Assembly: GCA_938049225.1 (NCBI GenBank)
Contig: CALICM010000059.1
Span: 43,128-107,127 of the forward strand
Reading direction: 5' to 3'
Source of the DNA: an uncultured Paracoccaceae bacterium
GTDB lineage: Bacteria > Pseudomonadota > Alphaproteobacteria > Rhodobacterales > Rhodobacteraceae
Length of the DNA stretch: 64,000 nucleotides
Below are positions 26,026 to 35,351 of this stretch, one piece after another (positions within the stretch are counted from its first letter, which is position 1; every line of letters begins with the position of its first letter). The position numbers and the translations under genes were made by a program. Below the pieces are notes generated by a model. The model was not told the origin of the DNA, made no database searches, and saw only the letters and a list, made by a program, of their open reading frames with translations.

Positions 26026-26907
26026 ATGACCCAAACCTCCCGCCCGCTGTTGGCCGCCCTGTATATGTTCGGCGCGATGCTGTCCTTCACGTTGATGGCC
26101 GTCGCGGGGCGCGAACTTGCCGGGGCGCATGATACTTTCGAGATCATGATGTATCGCTCGTTTCTGGGGATCGTTATCGTGCTGAGCGTTGCCCGCGCCG
26201 CTGGCACATTGGATCGGATCAGCCTGCGGCGGTTCCGCCTGCACCTGATCCGCAACATCTTTCACTTCTCTGGCCAAAATCTGTGGTTTTATGCCGTCGC
26301 TCTGATCCCGCTTGCCCAATTGTTCGCGCTAGAGTTCACCACGCCGCTGTGGGTCGCCCTGCTGGCCCCTTTGGTGTTGGGCGAGCGTTGGCGTATGGTC
26401 CGCTTGCTGGCCGCAGCAATTGGCTTTGTCGGTATACTGATCGTGGCCCGCCCCGGCACCATGACCATCGGCCCCGGGGTGATCACAGCGATCCTGGCGG
26501 CCTTTGGCTTTGCTGGGGCGATCCTGACCACGAAAATCCTGTCACGCACTGAAACCGTCACCGCGATCCTGTTCTGGCTGGTCACCATGCAAGCTGTCTT
26601 TGGCATCGTCACGGCAGGCATCGATGGCCAGATTGCCCTTCCCACCCTGGTCACCGCGCCGTTGCTGGCGACAGTCGGCGTCTGTGGGCTGTTCAGCCAT
26701 TGGTGCATCACCAACGCGCTGAGTATTGCGCCCGCGTCCATCGTCAGCCCGATGGAGTTCTTACGCCTGCCCCTCGTCGCCATCGTTGGCTTTATGCTGT
26801 ATGCAGAGCCACTGGAATGGCCGGTCTTTCTGGGCGCCGCACTGGTGTTGGCCGCGAATCTGATGAACATCCTCGCGGAACAAAAGCGACAAAACGTCCC
26901 CGCCTAA
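26026..26907 (+). CDS. DMT superfamily (EamA) transporter
   Basis: Inner-membrane protein of 293 residues with ten hydrophobic segments arranged as two EamA repeats (about 8-140 and 150-285). The ALEFTTPLWVALLAPLVLGE segment and the matching SPMEFLRLPLVAIVGFMLYAE in the second repeat are typical. Members export amino acids, metabolites or drugs; the substrate is not predictable. Start ATG at 26026 (MTQTSRPLL); the longer frame starts inside the divergent neighbour's leader. Monocistronic in appearance. Confidence 0.88.
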   Translation: MTQTSRPLLAALYMFGAMLSFTLMAVAGRELAGAHDTFEIMMYRSFLGIVIVLSVARAAGTLDRISLRRFRLHLIRNIFHFSGQNLWFYAVALIPLAQLFALEFTTPLWVALLAPLVLGERWRMVRLLAAAIGFVGILIVARPGTMTIGPGVITAILAAFGFAGAILTTKILSRTETVTAILFWLVTMQAVFGIVTAGIDGQIALPTLVTAPLLATVGVCGLFSHWCITNALSIAPASIVSPMEFLRLPLVAIVGFMLYAEPLEWPVFLGAALVLAANLMNILAEQKRQNVPA

Positions 26908-26972
26908 GCAAAGGCTTTCGCGACCGCAGCATTCATGCTACGCGCCCTCCGAACAGTTAACGGAGCCATTAG

Positions 26973-27509
26973 ATGAACCTCGATAAAATTCCTGCCGGCA
27001 AAAACCCGCCCCAAGACATAAATGTGGTGATCGAGATCCCGGGCGGGGCCGCAGGCGGTGCGCCAGTGAAATACGAGATCGACAAGGAATCGGGCGCCGT
27101 TTTCGTCGACCGCGTCGTCAATACGCCGATGTTCTATCCATGCAACTACGGTTTCGTGCCCAACACGCTGCACGCGGACGGGGATCCAACCGATGTGTTG
27201 GTACTGAACGACTTTTCGCTGATGCCCGGTTCGGTCATCCGCTGCCGCCCTGTCGGCGTCCTGAAGATGGAGGACGACGGCGGCATGGACGATAAGCTGA
27301 TCGCCGTGCCGGTGGAAAAAGTCGACCCTTTTCAAGCGGGTATCCAGAACCTGGAAGATGTGCCACAGAAAACCCGCGATCGGATCAAGCATTTCTTCGA
27401 GCACTACAAAGACCTGGAGGACGGTAAATGGGTTAAGGTCATCGGCTGGGGTGACAAGGCCGAGGCCGAGGCGATCCTGCAAACCTCGCTGGACGCGATG
27501 GCTAAGTAA
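26973..27509 (+). CDS. ppa: Inorganic pyrophosphatase (family I)
   Basis: Soluble cytoplasmic enzyme of 178 residues that hydrolyses pyrophosphate to phosphate. The acidic signature DGDPTDVLVL and the EIPGG, YPCNYGFVPNT and VEKVDP-type segments supply the metal and phosphate ligands. Its length is standard for the bacterial enzyme. GGAG lies 9 bases before the ATG. No operon partner is evident. Confidence 0.97.
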   Translation: MNLDKIPAGKNPPQDINVVIEIPGGAAGGAPVKYEIDKESGAVFVDRVVNTPMFYPCNYGFVPNTLHADGDPTDVLVLNDFSLMPGSVIRCRPVGVLKMEDDGGMDDKLIAVPVEKVDPFQAGIQNLEDVPQKTRDRIKHFFEHYKDLEDGKWVKVIGWGDKAEAEAILQTSLDAMAK

Positions 27510-27662
27510 TAATCTGCTCCGCAAGCGCGGGGCATGGCAGTTTTGTTACACTGACACTACGCAGATCTTGCTCTGACGTTGCGTCATTGCTTGAATTGTC
27601 CACCCACAGTATGCACGAAGCAAACACAGAAAAACACGCTTGGGTTACTTTGGGAGGATGGG

Positions 27663-28850
27663 ATGAATATTAAGGCGGCAAGCCTCGCGGCGCTTTCTCT
27701 GGCGATGGGCGCCACCAGTGTCAGCGCTGGTGCCCTAGAACGAGCTGTGCCTTCAACCCGCGTGCTGTTTGAGGAGGGGAACTACGTCGAGTTCTCGATC
27801 GGCGGTGCTACACCACAATTGGGCGGACAGGGTGGTTTGCTGGCCCCCGGTGGCGCTTTCACCGGCGACTTGCTGGACTCTTTCATAACCCTGGGCGCCG
27901 CCCTTAAAGTGGATCTGAATGATCGGGTATCGTTTGCCTTGATTTTCGACAATCCTTGGGGCGTCGACACAGAGTATCCACTGTCGGCTGGATCCCTCTA
28001 CACGGTCAACCCTAGCTTCCCCAACACCACAATCCCAATCCCCGGCCCCGATGGGGATCCGCTGCTGCTGCGAACCGAGGCTAACTTGGATTCAGGTGCG
28101 GTCACTGGCATCGTCGCGGTTGATATTGGCAAGGGCTTCAAAGCCTATGCCGGTCTGCGCGGACAAACAATCGAAGCGCAAGCGCAGTTTCCATTTGGTT
28201 CGGGTATTGGCCTTGCCGGACCCTATACAATTACAGCCGAAAACGACACGGGCTTTGGCTGGATGGCTGGCGCTTCTTATGAACGCCCCGAGATCGCGCT
28301 GCGTGTGGCGTTGACCTATTACTCGCAGATCGCGCATTCGCATGCGACAACTGAGACAGTGGGCCTTGCAGGCCTTGGCGGGGTCGCGATTCCCACAACA
28401 ACAACACTTCAGACACCGCAAGCTGTGAACCTGGAATTCCAGACCGGCGTCGCAAAGGACACATTGGTTTTCGGCTCTGTCCGCTGGGTCGATTGGTCAA
28501 GCTTCTCTATCGCGCCGCCAGTATTCACCGCAGGCGTTGGCGCGCCGCTGGTCGATTTCGGTGGGGACTACACAACAATCAACCTGGGCTTGGGCCGCAA
28601 ATTCACTGATGTTTGGTCGGGCGCCATTACCGCAACCGCCGAGCCCCCTAACAACACAACCCTGACCACGCTGGGTCCAGTGGACGGTCGCTATGGGTTT
28701 GGTCTGGCCGCGACTTACACGCAACCGCGCTATAAAGTCACCGGTGGGATCAACTACTCGTTTTTAGGTGAGACCGAGAACTTCGCCGGCACCAACTTTA
28801 GCGGTGGGAACGCCATCGCGGCCGGTGTGCGGTTCGGCTTCAACTTCTAA
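27663..28850 (+). CDS. Outer membrane transport protein, OmpP1/FadL/TodX family
   Basis: Beta-barrel porin of 395 residues for hydrophobic compounds such as long-chain fatty acids. It has a signal peptide (MNIKAASLAALSLAMGATSVSA) followed by alternating amphipathic strands and a C-terminal strand ending in phenylalanine (GVRFGFNF), the mark for outer membrane insertion. Start is ATG 27663 with GGAGG 7 bases upstream; the longer in-frame extension has no ribosome site. The gene is followed by an intrinsic terminator and appears monocistronic. Confidence 0.88.
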   Translation: MNIKAASLAALSLAMGATSVSAGALERAVPSTRVLFEEGNYVEFSIGGATPQLGGQGGLLAPGGAFTGDLLDSFITLGAALKVDLNDRVSFALIFDNPWGVDTEYPLSAGSLYTVNPSFPNTTIPIPGPDGDPLLLRTEANLDSGAVTGIVAVDIGKGFKAYAGLRGQTIEAQAQFPFGSGIGLAGPYTITAENDTGFGWMAGASYERPEIALRVALTYYSQIAHSHATTETVGLAGLGGVAIPTTTTLQTPQAVNLEFQTGVAKDTLVFGSVRWVDWSSFSIAPPVFTAGVGAPLVDFGGDYTTINLGLGRKFTDVWSGAITATAEPPNNTTLTTLGPVDGRYGFGLAATYTQPRYKVTGGINYSFLGETENFAGTNFSGGNAIAAGVRFGFNF

Positions 28851-28876
28851 TAGCGCCGCCCGCCACATCAGACACC

Positions 28877-28899
28877 AACCCCGCCCGATGGGCGGGGTT
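28877..28899 (+). terminator. Intrinsic terminator after the FadL-type porin gene
   Basis: AACCCCGCCC, GAT and GGGCGGGGTT form a 10-base-pair stem followed by TTTCGTTT. It lies 26 bases after the stop codon and is a clear Rho-independent terminator. Confidence 0.85.
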
Positions 28900-28960
28900 T
28901 TCGTTTGATACTTGCCCGCCTTCCCGCTACCCAAAGGACAAACAACCCAGGGTCGTTCCG

Positions 28961-29836
28961 ATGCTCTATGAAACCACAGCCGACTGGCGTGCCGCGCCGC
29001 ACAAGCGGATCGCCCTGTTCGGCATGTCGGGCCTGGGGAAAACCCATGTTTCCAACCTGATGCGGCAAACCGGCGATTGGTTTCACTACTCGGTCGATTT
29101 CCGCATTGGCACTCGTTACATGGGCGAACATATCGTCGACAATTTCAAACGCGAGGCGATGCGCAACCCGTTCTTGCGCGAGCTTCTGATGACAGATTCA
29201 ATCTACATCGCGTCGAATATTTCCTTCAACAATCTCAGCCCCCTGTCCACTTATCTTGGTAAACCCGGCGATCCGGCCAAAGGCGGCATCCCATTCGAGG
29301 ACTACGTGATCCGCCAGCGCCAACACCGTGCGGCCGAGGTTGCCGCCACGCTGGACGCACTGCCCTTCGCCACCAAAGCCACCACCATCTATGGCTACCC
29401 GCATTTCATCTGCGACACCTCAGGCTCGCTGTGCGAGGTCGTAACACCCAACGACCCCAACGACCCGATCCTAAACCCCTTGTCCGCCAATATCCTGCCG
29501 ATCTGGATTCGCGGCACCCAAACGCATGTTGACGCGCTGTGCACGCGCTTTGCCCGCGCGCCCAAACCGATGTATTACCAAGAGGATTTTTTGCGCACGG
29601 TTTGGGATCAGTTTTTGTCCGAGCATCAGATCCAAGCCGATGCCGTCGATCCTGACGCATTCATTCGCTATGGCTTCCGCCGTCTGTTGGACCATCGTCT
29701 CCCTCTCTACGAAGCCATCGCACAGAACTGGGGCGTTACCATCGACGCGGATGATGTTGCAAAAATCCAGACCGCTCACGATTTCGAGGAATTGGTCGCC
29801 CAAACCTTGCCTGCCACGGCCAAAGCGGCCATCTAA
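28961..29836 (+). CDS. P-loop ATPase of unknown function
   Basis: Cytoplasmic protein of 291 residues with an N-terminal Walker A motif, [10 protein letters not shown] at about 20-29. No clear transmembrane segment is seen. The sequence after the P-loop ([22 protein letters not shown]) resembles nucleoside/nucleotide kinase-like folds, but I do not recognise a specific activity. Its stop lies 29 bases before metA and the two may be co-transcribed; whether the function is linked to methionine synthesis is unknown. Confidence 0.75.
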   Translation: MLYETTADWRAAPHKRIALFGMSGLGKTHVSNLMRQTGDWFHYSVDFRIGTRYMGEHIVDNFKREAMRNPFLRELLMTDSIYIASNISFNNLSPLSTYLGKPGDPAKGGIPFEDYVIRQRQHRAAEVAATLDALPFATKATTIYGYPHFICDTSGSLCEVVTPNDPNDPILNPLSANILPIWIRGTQTHVDALCTRFARAPKPMYYQEDFLRTVWDQFLSEHQIQADAVDPDAFIRYGFRRLLDHRLPLYEAIAQNWGVTIDADDVAKIQTAHDFEELVAQTLPATAKAAI

Positions 29837-29865
29837 GGCGTTCAATTCGCCGTGAAAGCACGCAA

Positions 29866-30792
29866 ATGCCGATTACCATCCCCGCCGATCTGCCCGCCTT
29901 TGACGTCCTCTCGACCGAGGGCGTCATGGTCATGGACCCGGATCGCGCGGCCCGCCAGGACATCCGCCCGCTGCAGATCGGCCTGCTGAACCTGATGCCG
30001 AAAAAGGCCGAGACTGAGACGCAGTTCGCGCGCGTCATCGGCGCCACCCCCTTGCAGGTCGACTTGACGCTGATCCGCATGTCGGATCACGAAAGCCGCA
30101 ATACCCCTTCGGCCCATCTCGAGACGTTCTACAAACGGTTTCAGGATGTTAAATATCATAAGTTCGACGGTGTGATCATCACCGGCGCCCCTATCGAGCA
30201 TTTGGAGTTCGACGCGGTCAATTACTATGAAGAGCTGCGCGAGGTGTTTGCCTGGACCCAAACCAATGTGCACCACACGATGGCCGTCTGCTGGGGCGGA
30301 ATGGCGATGCTGAACTATTTTCACGGCGTGGCCAAAGACAGCTTGCCGGCCAAGGCTTTTGGCTGTTTCCGGCACCGCAATCTGGCCCCCGCATCGCCGT
30401 TCTTGCGTGGGTTCTCGGATGATTTCGTGGTGCCCGTCAGTCGTTGGACCGAGATGCGACAAGCGGATATCGATGCGCGTACCGGTTTGCGTGTCTTGAT
30501 GCATTCAGATGAAGTGGGGCCCTGCCTGATCGATGATCCGGCGCATAGGGTGCTGTATATGTTCAACCATCTGGAGTATGACAGCACCACTTTGAAAGGC
30601 GAATACGACCGCGATATCGCCAATGGGGGGCCGATCCAATTGCCGGTGAATTACTACCCAGATGATGACCCGTCACGCGCGCCCGAGAATCGCTGGCGTT
30701 CGCATGGGCATCTTTTATACGGCAATTGGATCAACCAGATCTATCAAACCACTCATTTCGATCTGGCGCAGATCGGTGAACCGCGGTCGTAG
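29866..30792 (+). CDS. metA: Homoserine O-acyltransferase MetA, predicted acetyl-specific
   Basis: Enzyme of 308 residues that acylates homoserine in methionine synthesis. The nucleophile is Cys142 ([10 protein letters not shown]), with His and Glu of the catalytic triad in the FNHLEYDS segment. In characterised MetA enzymes residue 111 decides the acyl donor: Gly gives succinyl-CoA and Glu gives acetyl-CoA. Here residue 111 is Glu ([10 protein letters not shown]), so acetyl-CoA is the predicted donor despite the usual 'succinyltransferase' label. The 3' end overlaps the next gene by 17 bases. Confidence 0.95.
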   Translation: MPITIPADLPAFDVLSTEGVMVMDPDRAARQDIRPLQIGLLNLMPKKAETETQFARVIGATPLQVDLTLIRMSDHESRNTPSAHLETFYKRFQDVKYHKFDGVIITGAPIEHLEFDAVNYYEELREVFAWTQTNVHHTMAVCWGGMAMLNYFHGVAKDSLPAKAFGCFRHRNLAPASPFLRGFSDDFVVPVSRWTEMRQADIDARTGLRVLMHSDEVGPCLIDDPAHRVLYMFNHLEYDSTTLKGEYDRDIANGGPIQLPVNYYPDDDPSRAPENRWRSHGHLLYGNWINQIYQTTHFDLAQIGEPRS

Positions 30793-31711
30793 GGGCATCC
30801 TTTTGGGCGCCGCGGCCCTGACAGCCGGAGGGTTCGCCTTGTCCTATCGCACCGCGCAACTGTCCGCCGACCTGGAACCCTCGGGCGCGTTTGTTACCGT
30901 TGACGGCGTCCAACTGCATTACCGGATCATCGGCCAAGGGCCCCAAGCCATTGCCTTGCACGGCGCCAGCGGCAATTTGCGCGAATGGCAGGCGGGTCCC
31001 GCGCAAGCGATCGCCGAGGTTGCCACGGTGTTGTTGCTGGACCGCCCCGGGCATGGTTTCTCGGACCGGCCCAAAGAGGCCTTCGATGTGACCGTCCAGG
31101 CGCGGCTGTTGCGAAAAGCGGCCGAAAAACTGGGCTTCGCGGGCGCTACGCTGATCGGCCACTCGCTGGGCGGGGCGACGGCACTGGCCTGGGCGACGCA
31201 GTTTCCCGAAAGTATTTCGGGCCTTCTTCTGGTCTCGTCGCCCAGCCAAGTGTGGGAGCGGGGCACCGGTCTGCTCTACGATCTGATCGCCAACCCCGTC
31301 ATCGGTCCGGTGTTGGTTCGGACCCTGCCCGCCTTTGCCGGTGGCAAACTGATCGACGACGCTTTGGTCCGGATTTTTGCCCCGCAAACGGCCCCGCCCG
31401 GTTACGCCCAAGACATCGACGCCCGGCTGGCCCTGCGGCCCGCCACCGCCCGCGCCAATGCTTTGGACATCACCCAACTAAAGGCCACGATCCGTACACT
31501 TGTGCCAAAGTACCCAGCGTTGCCGATGCCGGTCGAGATGATCCATGGCACCGCCGATGTGATTGTCCCAGCGGCCGTTCATTCCGATAAACTTATCGAA
31601 CAAATCCCAAACGCCCGCTATACACGGTTGGAGGGGATCGGCCACATGCCGCATCAGGTGGCGCCAGACGCATTGGTCGCGGCCCTTAAGCGCTTGACGG
31701 CGAAAGCTTAG
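30776..31711 (+). CDS. Alpha/beta hydrolase
   Basis: Alpha/beta hydrolase fold protein of 311 residues. The nucleophile elbow is GHSLGG, the oxyanion region LHGASGN and the [11 protein letters not shown] turn are typical, and the late Asp and His lie in [10 protein letters not shown] and EGIGHMPHQ. An N-terminal hydrophobic segment ([17 protein letters not shown]) suggests a signal anchor. The start is uncertain: GTG at 30776 lies just inside metA and gives a sensible anchor, while anything earlier reads through metA in another frame. Substrate unknown. Confidence 0.85.
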   Translation: MNRGRRGILLGAAALTAGGFALSYRTAQLSADLEPSGAFVTVDGVQLHYRIIGQGPQAIALHGASGNLREWQAGPAQAIAEVATVLLLDRPGHGFSDRPKEAFDVTVQARLLRKAAEKLGFAGATLIGHSLGGATALAWATQFPESISGLLLVSSPSQVWERGTGLLYDLIANPVIGPVLVRTLPAFAGGKLIDDALVRIFAPQTAPPGYAQDIDARLALRPATARANALDITQLKATIRTLVPKYPALPMPVEMIHGTADVIVPAAVHSDKLIEQIPNARYTRLEGIGHMPHQVAPDALVAALKRLTAKA

Positions 31712-31765
31712 TTGCCCCAGGGCTTGTGGGCCCCTATCGTTGCGCAAACGAATGGGGACAGCAGC

Positions 31766-32644
31766 ATGACCGAACCTGGCTTTGACAAACCCTTCGATGG
31801 TGCGATCAGCGCCTTCTATAAGGACGACGCGCCCAAAGCCATCCGCAAGGCGATCAAAGAGGGGGACAAGGATGACATCCTTGAGCCTGACTACCCCTAT
31901 CGCACCGAAATGGACCGAGACGGTTACGAGGATCAGATGCGCGATCTGCAGATCGCCCTGATGCGGATGCAACTTTGGGTTCAACAATCCGGCGCGCGGG
32001 TCGCGGTGGTCTTCGAGGGCCGCGACGCGGCTGGAAAGGGCGGCACCATCAAACGGTTGCGTGAAAACCTGAACCCCCGCGTCGCACGGGTCGTGGCCCT
32101 ATCGAAACCCTCGGACGTTGAGCAGACCCAGTGGTACTTTCAGCGCTATATCCAGCATCTGCCCGCTGCCGGGCAAATCGTGTTCTTTGACCGATCCTGG
32201 TACAATCGCGGCGTTGTCGAAAAGGTTTTTGGGTTCTGCTCGGATGCCGAGCGCGAGGTCTTTTTCAACCAGGTCGGCGCGTTCGAGACGATGTTGCGCG
32301 ACGATGGTATCCACCTGATCAAGATCTGGTTGAACGTCGGTCGCGCGGAACAATTGCGTCGGTTTCTGAAACGCGAGAAAGATCCGCTAAAGCATTGGAA
32401 ACTTTCCTCGATCGATGTCAAAGGGCTGGCGAAATGGGACGCTTACACAGATGCGATCCAAGAGACCCTGCGCCGCACGCATATGCCCAGCGCACCATGG
32501 GTCGTGGTTCGCTCGGACGATAAAAAGCGCGCGCGGCTGGCCACGATCCGGGCCGTTCTAAGCGCCCTGCCCCTGCCCAAGAGCACCACCGAAAACGCGG
32601 ATCCCGCGATCTGCGGCGCCCCTCGCGATATGGGTCTGGTCTGA
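31766..32644 (+). CDS. ppk2: Polyphosphate kinase 2
   Basis: PPK2-family enzyme of 292 residues that transfers phosphate between polyphosphate and nucleotides. The Walker A is [16 protein letters not shown]; the Walker B/lid region is [17 protein letters not shown]. One PPK2 domain only, so it is a single-domain type. Start ATG at 31766; the longer frame adds 18 residues without a ribosome site. It precedes a TetR gene by 45 bases on the same strand. Confidence 0.93.
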   Translation: MTEPGFDKPFDGAISAFYKDDAPKAIRKAIKEGDKDDILEPDYPYRTEMDRDGYEDQMRDLQIALMRMQLWVQQSGARVAVVFEGRDAAGKGGTIKRLRENLNPRVARVVALSKPSDVEQTQWYFQRYIQHLPAAGQIVFFDRSWYNRGVVEKVFGFCSDAEREVFFNQVGAFETMLRDDGIHLIKIWLNVGRAEQLRRFLKREKDPLKHWKLSSIDVKGLAKWDAYTDAIQETLRRTHMPSAPWVVVRSDDKKRARLATIRAVLSALPLPKSTTENADPAICGAPRDMGLV

Positions 32645-32689
32645 GGATCCGCCTTGATGCCCGTGCTGCAGATGGCTACGTGACCGGGT

Positions 32690-33328
32690 ATGTCGCGTGA
32701 CCCCCAAAGCGCCCGCAAGGGCTATCATCATGGCAACCTGCGTCAGGCGCTGGTCGATGCCTCGCTCGAGCTGGTCTTGGAAAAGGGCCCCCAGGGGTTC
32801 ACCATCGCCGAGGCGGCGCGCAAAGCGGGTGTCAGCCCCGGTGCACCCTATCGCCACTTCAAAGGCCGTGACGAGGTCCTTGAGGAGGCGGCGCGACAGG
32901 GGTTCGAGATGTTCGCCGACCTGATGGAGCACGCCTATAAGACCAGCCAACCCGCGCCGCTGGCCAGTTTCGAGGCGACGGGCCGGGCCTATCTGGCCTT
33001 TGCGCGCAAGTTTCCAGGGCACTATATCGCGATGTTCGAAAGCGGGCTGCCACTGGCGCATAACGCGGCCCTCAAAGCCGCGTCGGACCGGGCTTTCGCG
33101 GTCCTGACCCGCGCGGCCGAGGCGTTGATTGCCCGCCTGCCCCGCGACCGCCGCCCCCCCGCGACCATGGTCAGCCACCACATATGGGCGATGTCCCATG
33201 GCGTGGTTGAGCTTTTCGCGCGCCCCGGCCCTGGCAGCGCCACGCCGTTCCCGGCCGAGGATTTGTTGGAAAGCGGTGTGGGTATCTATCTGCGCGGTCT
33301 GGGTTTGATTGATCAGGATATGCAATAA
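32690..33328 (+). CDS. TetR family transcriptional regulator
   Basis: Regulator of 212 residues. The helix-turn-helix lies at about 30-52 (FTIAEAARKAGVSPGAPYRHFKGRDEVL), preceded by GYHHGNLRQALVDAS, as in AcrR-like members with a TetR_C-type ligand domain. Two inverted repeats lie just downstream, before a DUF2852 gene. The likely circuit is repression of that gene and of itself. Confidence 0.92.
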   Translation: MSRDPQSARKGYHHGNLRQALVDASLELVLEKGPQGFTIAEAARKAGVSPGAPYRHFKGRDEVLEEAARQGFEMFADLMEHAYKTSQPAPLASFEATGRAYLAFARKFPGHYIAMFESGLPLAHNAALKAASDRAFAVLTRAAEALIARLPRDRRPPATMVSHHIWAMSHGVVELFARPGPGSATPFPAEDLLESGVGIYLRGLGLIDQDMQ

Positions 33329-33349
33329 AACATACCCCAAACATGCGAA

Positions 33350-33365
33350 TGTGAGAATTTTCACA
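33350..33365. promoter_or_regulatory. Inverted repeat downstream of the TetR gene
   Basis: TGTGAGAATTTTCACA is a near-perfect palindrome (one mismatched pair) 21 bases after the TetR stop and about 90 bases before the DUF2852 start. Candidate operator; it could instead be a small 3' hairpin. Confidence 0.4.
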
Positions 33366-33410
33366 AGACCGGCTCACCAAACCTTGAAAGCCGCTCAAGC
33401 CTTCCCACTT

Positions 33411-33435
33411 ATGTAAATGTAAATAACATTCACAT
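33411..33435. promoter_or_regulatory. Inverted repeat in the DUF2852 promoter, candidate TetR operator
   Basis: ATGTAAATGT (33411-33420) and ACATTCACAT (33426-33435) are arms of an inverted repeat with a single mismatch and a 5-base spacer, 18 bases before the DUF2852 start codon. TATG/TAAAT words within it could form the -10 element, so binding would block transcription. TetR-type operators have this size. Confidence 0.5.
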
Positions 33436-33452
33436 CGAGAGGAGTAGACAAG

Positions 33453-33869
33453 ATGCACGCAATTTCCCGTTGGTTCAACGAGGCTCAAGCCTGGTTGGAC
33501 GCCCGTGGCAAAGGGGCTTGGATCGCCACGATGGTGATCGGGTTTATCTTTGTCTGGCCCCTCGGCCTCGCCATCCTGTTGTATATGATTTGGAGCAATC
33601 GCATGTCCTGTTCAGCCCGCAAATGGTCCCCCACCGGTGCCCGGTTCCGTTCGAGCGGCAATACCGCCTTTGACGCTTATCGGGACGAAACCCTGAAGCG
33701 TTTGGAAAGCGAGCAATCCGCCTTCCACGCCTTCCTGGAGCGTCTGCGCAAGGCCAAAGATCAAGCCGAGTTCGACCAATTCATGGATGACCGCGCCCGC
33801 CGCGGCCCAGAGGCCGCCGAAGAGGATGACAACAGCGCACCCTCGGGTGCGACCCCTGCCCCGGCCTAA
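33453..33869 (+). CDS. DUF2852 membrane protein
   Basis: Protein of 138 residues of the DUF2852 family common in Rhodobacterales. It has a single transmembrane helix at about 22-46 (GAWIATMVIGFIFVWPLGLAILLYMIW) seen as two adjacent hydrophobic blocks, a basic segment, a helical cytoplasmic part and an acidic C-terminus (EAAEEDDN). Function unknown. GAGGAG lies 8 bases before the ATG. Adjacent TetR gene and operator suggest regulated expression. Confidence 0.87.
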   Translation: MHAISRWFNEAQAWLDARGKGAWIATMVIGFIFVWPLGLAILLYMIWSNRMSCSARKWSPTGARFRSSGNTAFDAYRDETLKRLESEQSAFHAFLERLRKAKDQAEFDQFMDDRARRGPEAAEEDDNSAPSGATPAPA

Positions 33870-33883
33870 TCCGCCAGCCTCAT

Positions 33884-33907
33884 GCACCCCCGGGAAACCG
33901 GGGGTGC
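33884..33907 (+). terminator. Hairpin after DUF2852
   Basis: GCACCCCCGG, GAAA and CCGGGGGTGC form a perfect 10-base-pair stem with a GNRA-type loop, 14 bases after the stop. No strong U-run follows. Likely transcript end. Confidence 0.6.
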
Positions 33908-33941
33908 AACCCTGTCCTGTCTTGCCGCAAAGAAGAGCGCT

Positions 33942-34397
33942 ATGAGCACGTTCACCGACTTGCCCGACCCCGAATATGACGCGCAGTTCTATGACGGTGT
34001 TCCGTCAAAACGCCTTGTCGCTTGGATGATCGACGCGATCGCCATTCTGCTCCTGACTGTCATCAGCACGCTGATCATTGGGGTGCTCACACTGGGCCTG
34101 GCCTTTGTCTTTTTCCCGGGCATCCTGTTTTTGATCAGCTTCGGTTACCGCTGGCTGACCATCGCCGATGCCTCGGCCACGCCAGGCATGCGACTGATGG
34201 GGATCGAATTGCGCACCCGCGCGGGCGACCGCCTGGACGCGATAACAGCGGCCATTCACACCGGTGTTTTCCTGTTCCTCATGGCAACGATGATCGGCTG
34301 GATCGCCACGATCGTCGCGATTTTGGGCACCCGCTATAACCAGGGCTTGCCGGATTTGCTTTTGGGAACAACCGCTATTAACCGTCCGGAGGATTAA
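33942..34397 (+). CDS. RDD family membrane protein
   Basis: Membrane protein of 151 residues. The RDD signature begins with VPSKRLVAWMIDAIAI near residue 20, where Arg and Asp flank the first helix, and continues with the PGMRLMGIELR segment between helices. Three to four helices. Transport roles are suggested for the family but not specific here. Start ATG at 33942. Confidence 0.85.
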   Translation: MSTFTDLPDPEYDAQFYDGVPSKRLVAWMIDAIAILLLTVISTLIIGVLTLGLAFVFFPGILFLISFGYRWLTIADASATPGMRLMGIELRTRAGDRLDAITAAIHTGVFLFLMATMIGWIATIVAILGTRYNQGLPDLLLGTTAINRPED

Positions 34398-34468
34398 TAT
34401 CGCTTTAACCGTGTACAAGTCTCGATCGCCCTGCTAGCTTTTTTGGCGTTACCATCAGAGCCGATAAT

Positions 34469-35284
34469 ATGCGCCACAGCCTTCCACAGTCGCCGCAGTT
34501 CTATGTCACGGCGCCGCAACCCTGTCCCTATCTTGAGGGACGGGTCGAACGGAAGTTGTTTACGGCATTGCAAGGGACCAATGCGGATACCTTAAACGAT
34601 GTGCTGTCCCACCAGGGATTTCGCCGGTCGCAAAACGTGCTTTACCGCCCGTCCTGCGCCGATTGCGCCGCCTGTCTGTCCGCGCGAATCTGCGCAACCA
34701 GTTTCGAGCCTTCACGCTCGATGCGGCGGATCCGCAAGCGCAACATCAACGTGACCCGGGCCGCAACCACGCCCTGGGCCAGCGAAGAGCAGTTTGCCTT
34801 GTTCCGGAAATATCTGGGCAGCCGCCACTCGGATGGTGGCATGGCTGATATGGACGTCTATGAATACGCCGCCATGGTCGAGGAGACCCCGGTCCGTAGC
34901 CGCATCGTGGAATATTACGATCAAACCGACGCAGGGCGGGTCCTGGTCGCCGTCTGCTTGACGGATGTGCTGTCAGACGGCTTGTCGATGGTCTATTCCT
35001 TCTTCGACCCCGACTATGCGGACCGCTCGCTGGGGACCTATGTCATCCTGGACCACGTGGACATCGCGCGCGAGGCTGGTCTGGATTACGTTTATCTGGG
35101 CTATTGGGTCCCAGGTTCACGCAAGATGGATTATAAGTCGCGTTTCAAACCGCTGGAGATCTTTCGCGGCGGCCGTTGGCAACAGCTTGACGCCGCGACC
35201 GAGGTGCGGATGAACACGCATCCCCTGGAAAACGATCCCATTGCCGAGCAGGTCGCAGCGATCTATCTGCCAACGACCAGCTAA
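34469..35284 (+). CDS. bpt: Aspartate/glutamate leucyltransferase (N-end rule)
   Basis: Aminoacyl-tRNA-protein transferase of 271 residues that adds Leu to N-terminal Asp or Glu, marking proteins for ClpS-ClpAP. The N-terminal cysteine cluster CPYLEGR followed by [10 protein letters not shown], and the C-terminal [18 protein letters not shown] motif, match Bpt. Length is standard. No partner adjoins except clpP at the far left of the window. Confidence 0.93.
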   Translation: MRHSLPQSPQFYVTAPQPCPYLEGRVERKLFTALQGTNADTLNDVLSHQGFRRSQNVLYRPSCADCAACLSARICATSFEPSRSMRRIRKRNINVTRAATTPWASEEQFALFRKYLGSRHSDGGMADMDVYEYAAMVEETPVRSRIVEYYDQTDAGRVLVAVCLTDVLSDGLSMVYSFFDPDYADRSLGTYVILDHVDIAREAGLDYVYLGYWVPGSRKMDYKSRFKPLEIFRGGRWQQLDAATEVRMNTHPLENDPIAEQVAAIYLPTTS

Positions 35285-35351
35285 ACCCAGGCCGTTTTCC
35301 CCAATATCCCCGCCGGAGGATCCGACGGCGGCTCAGGCGCATCATCAGCGG

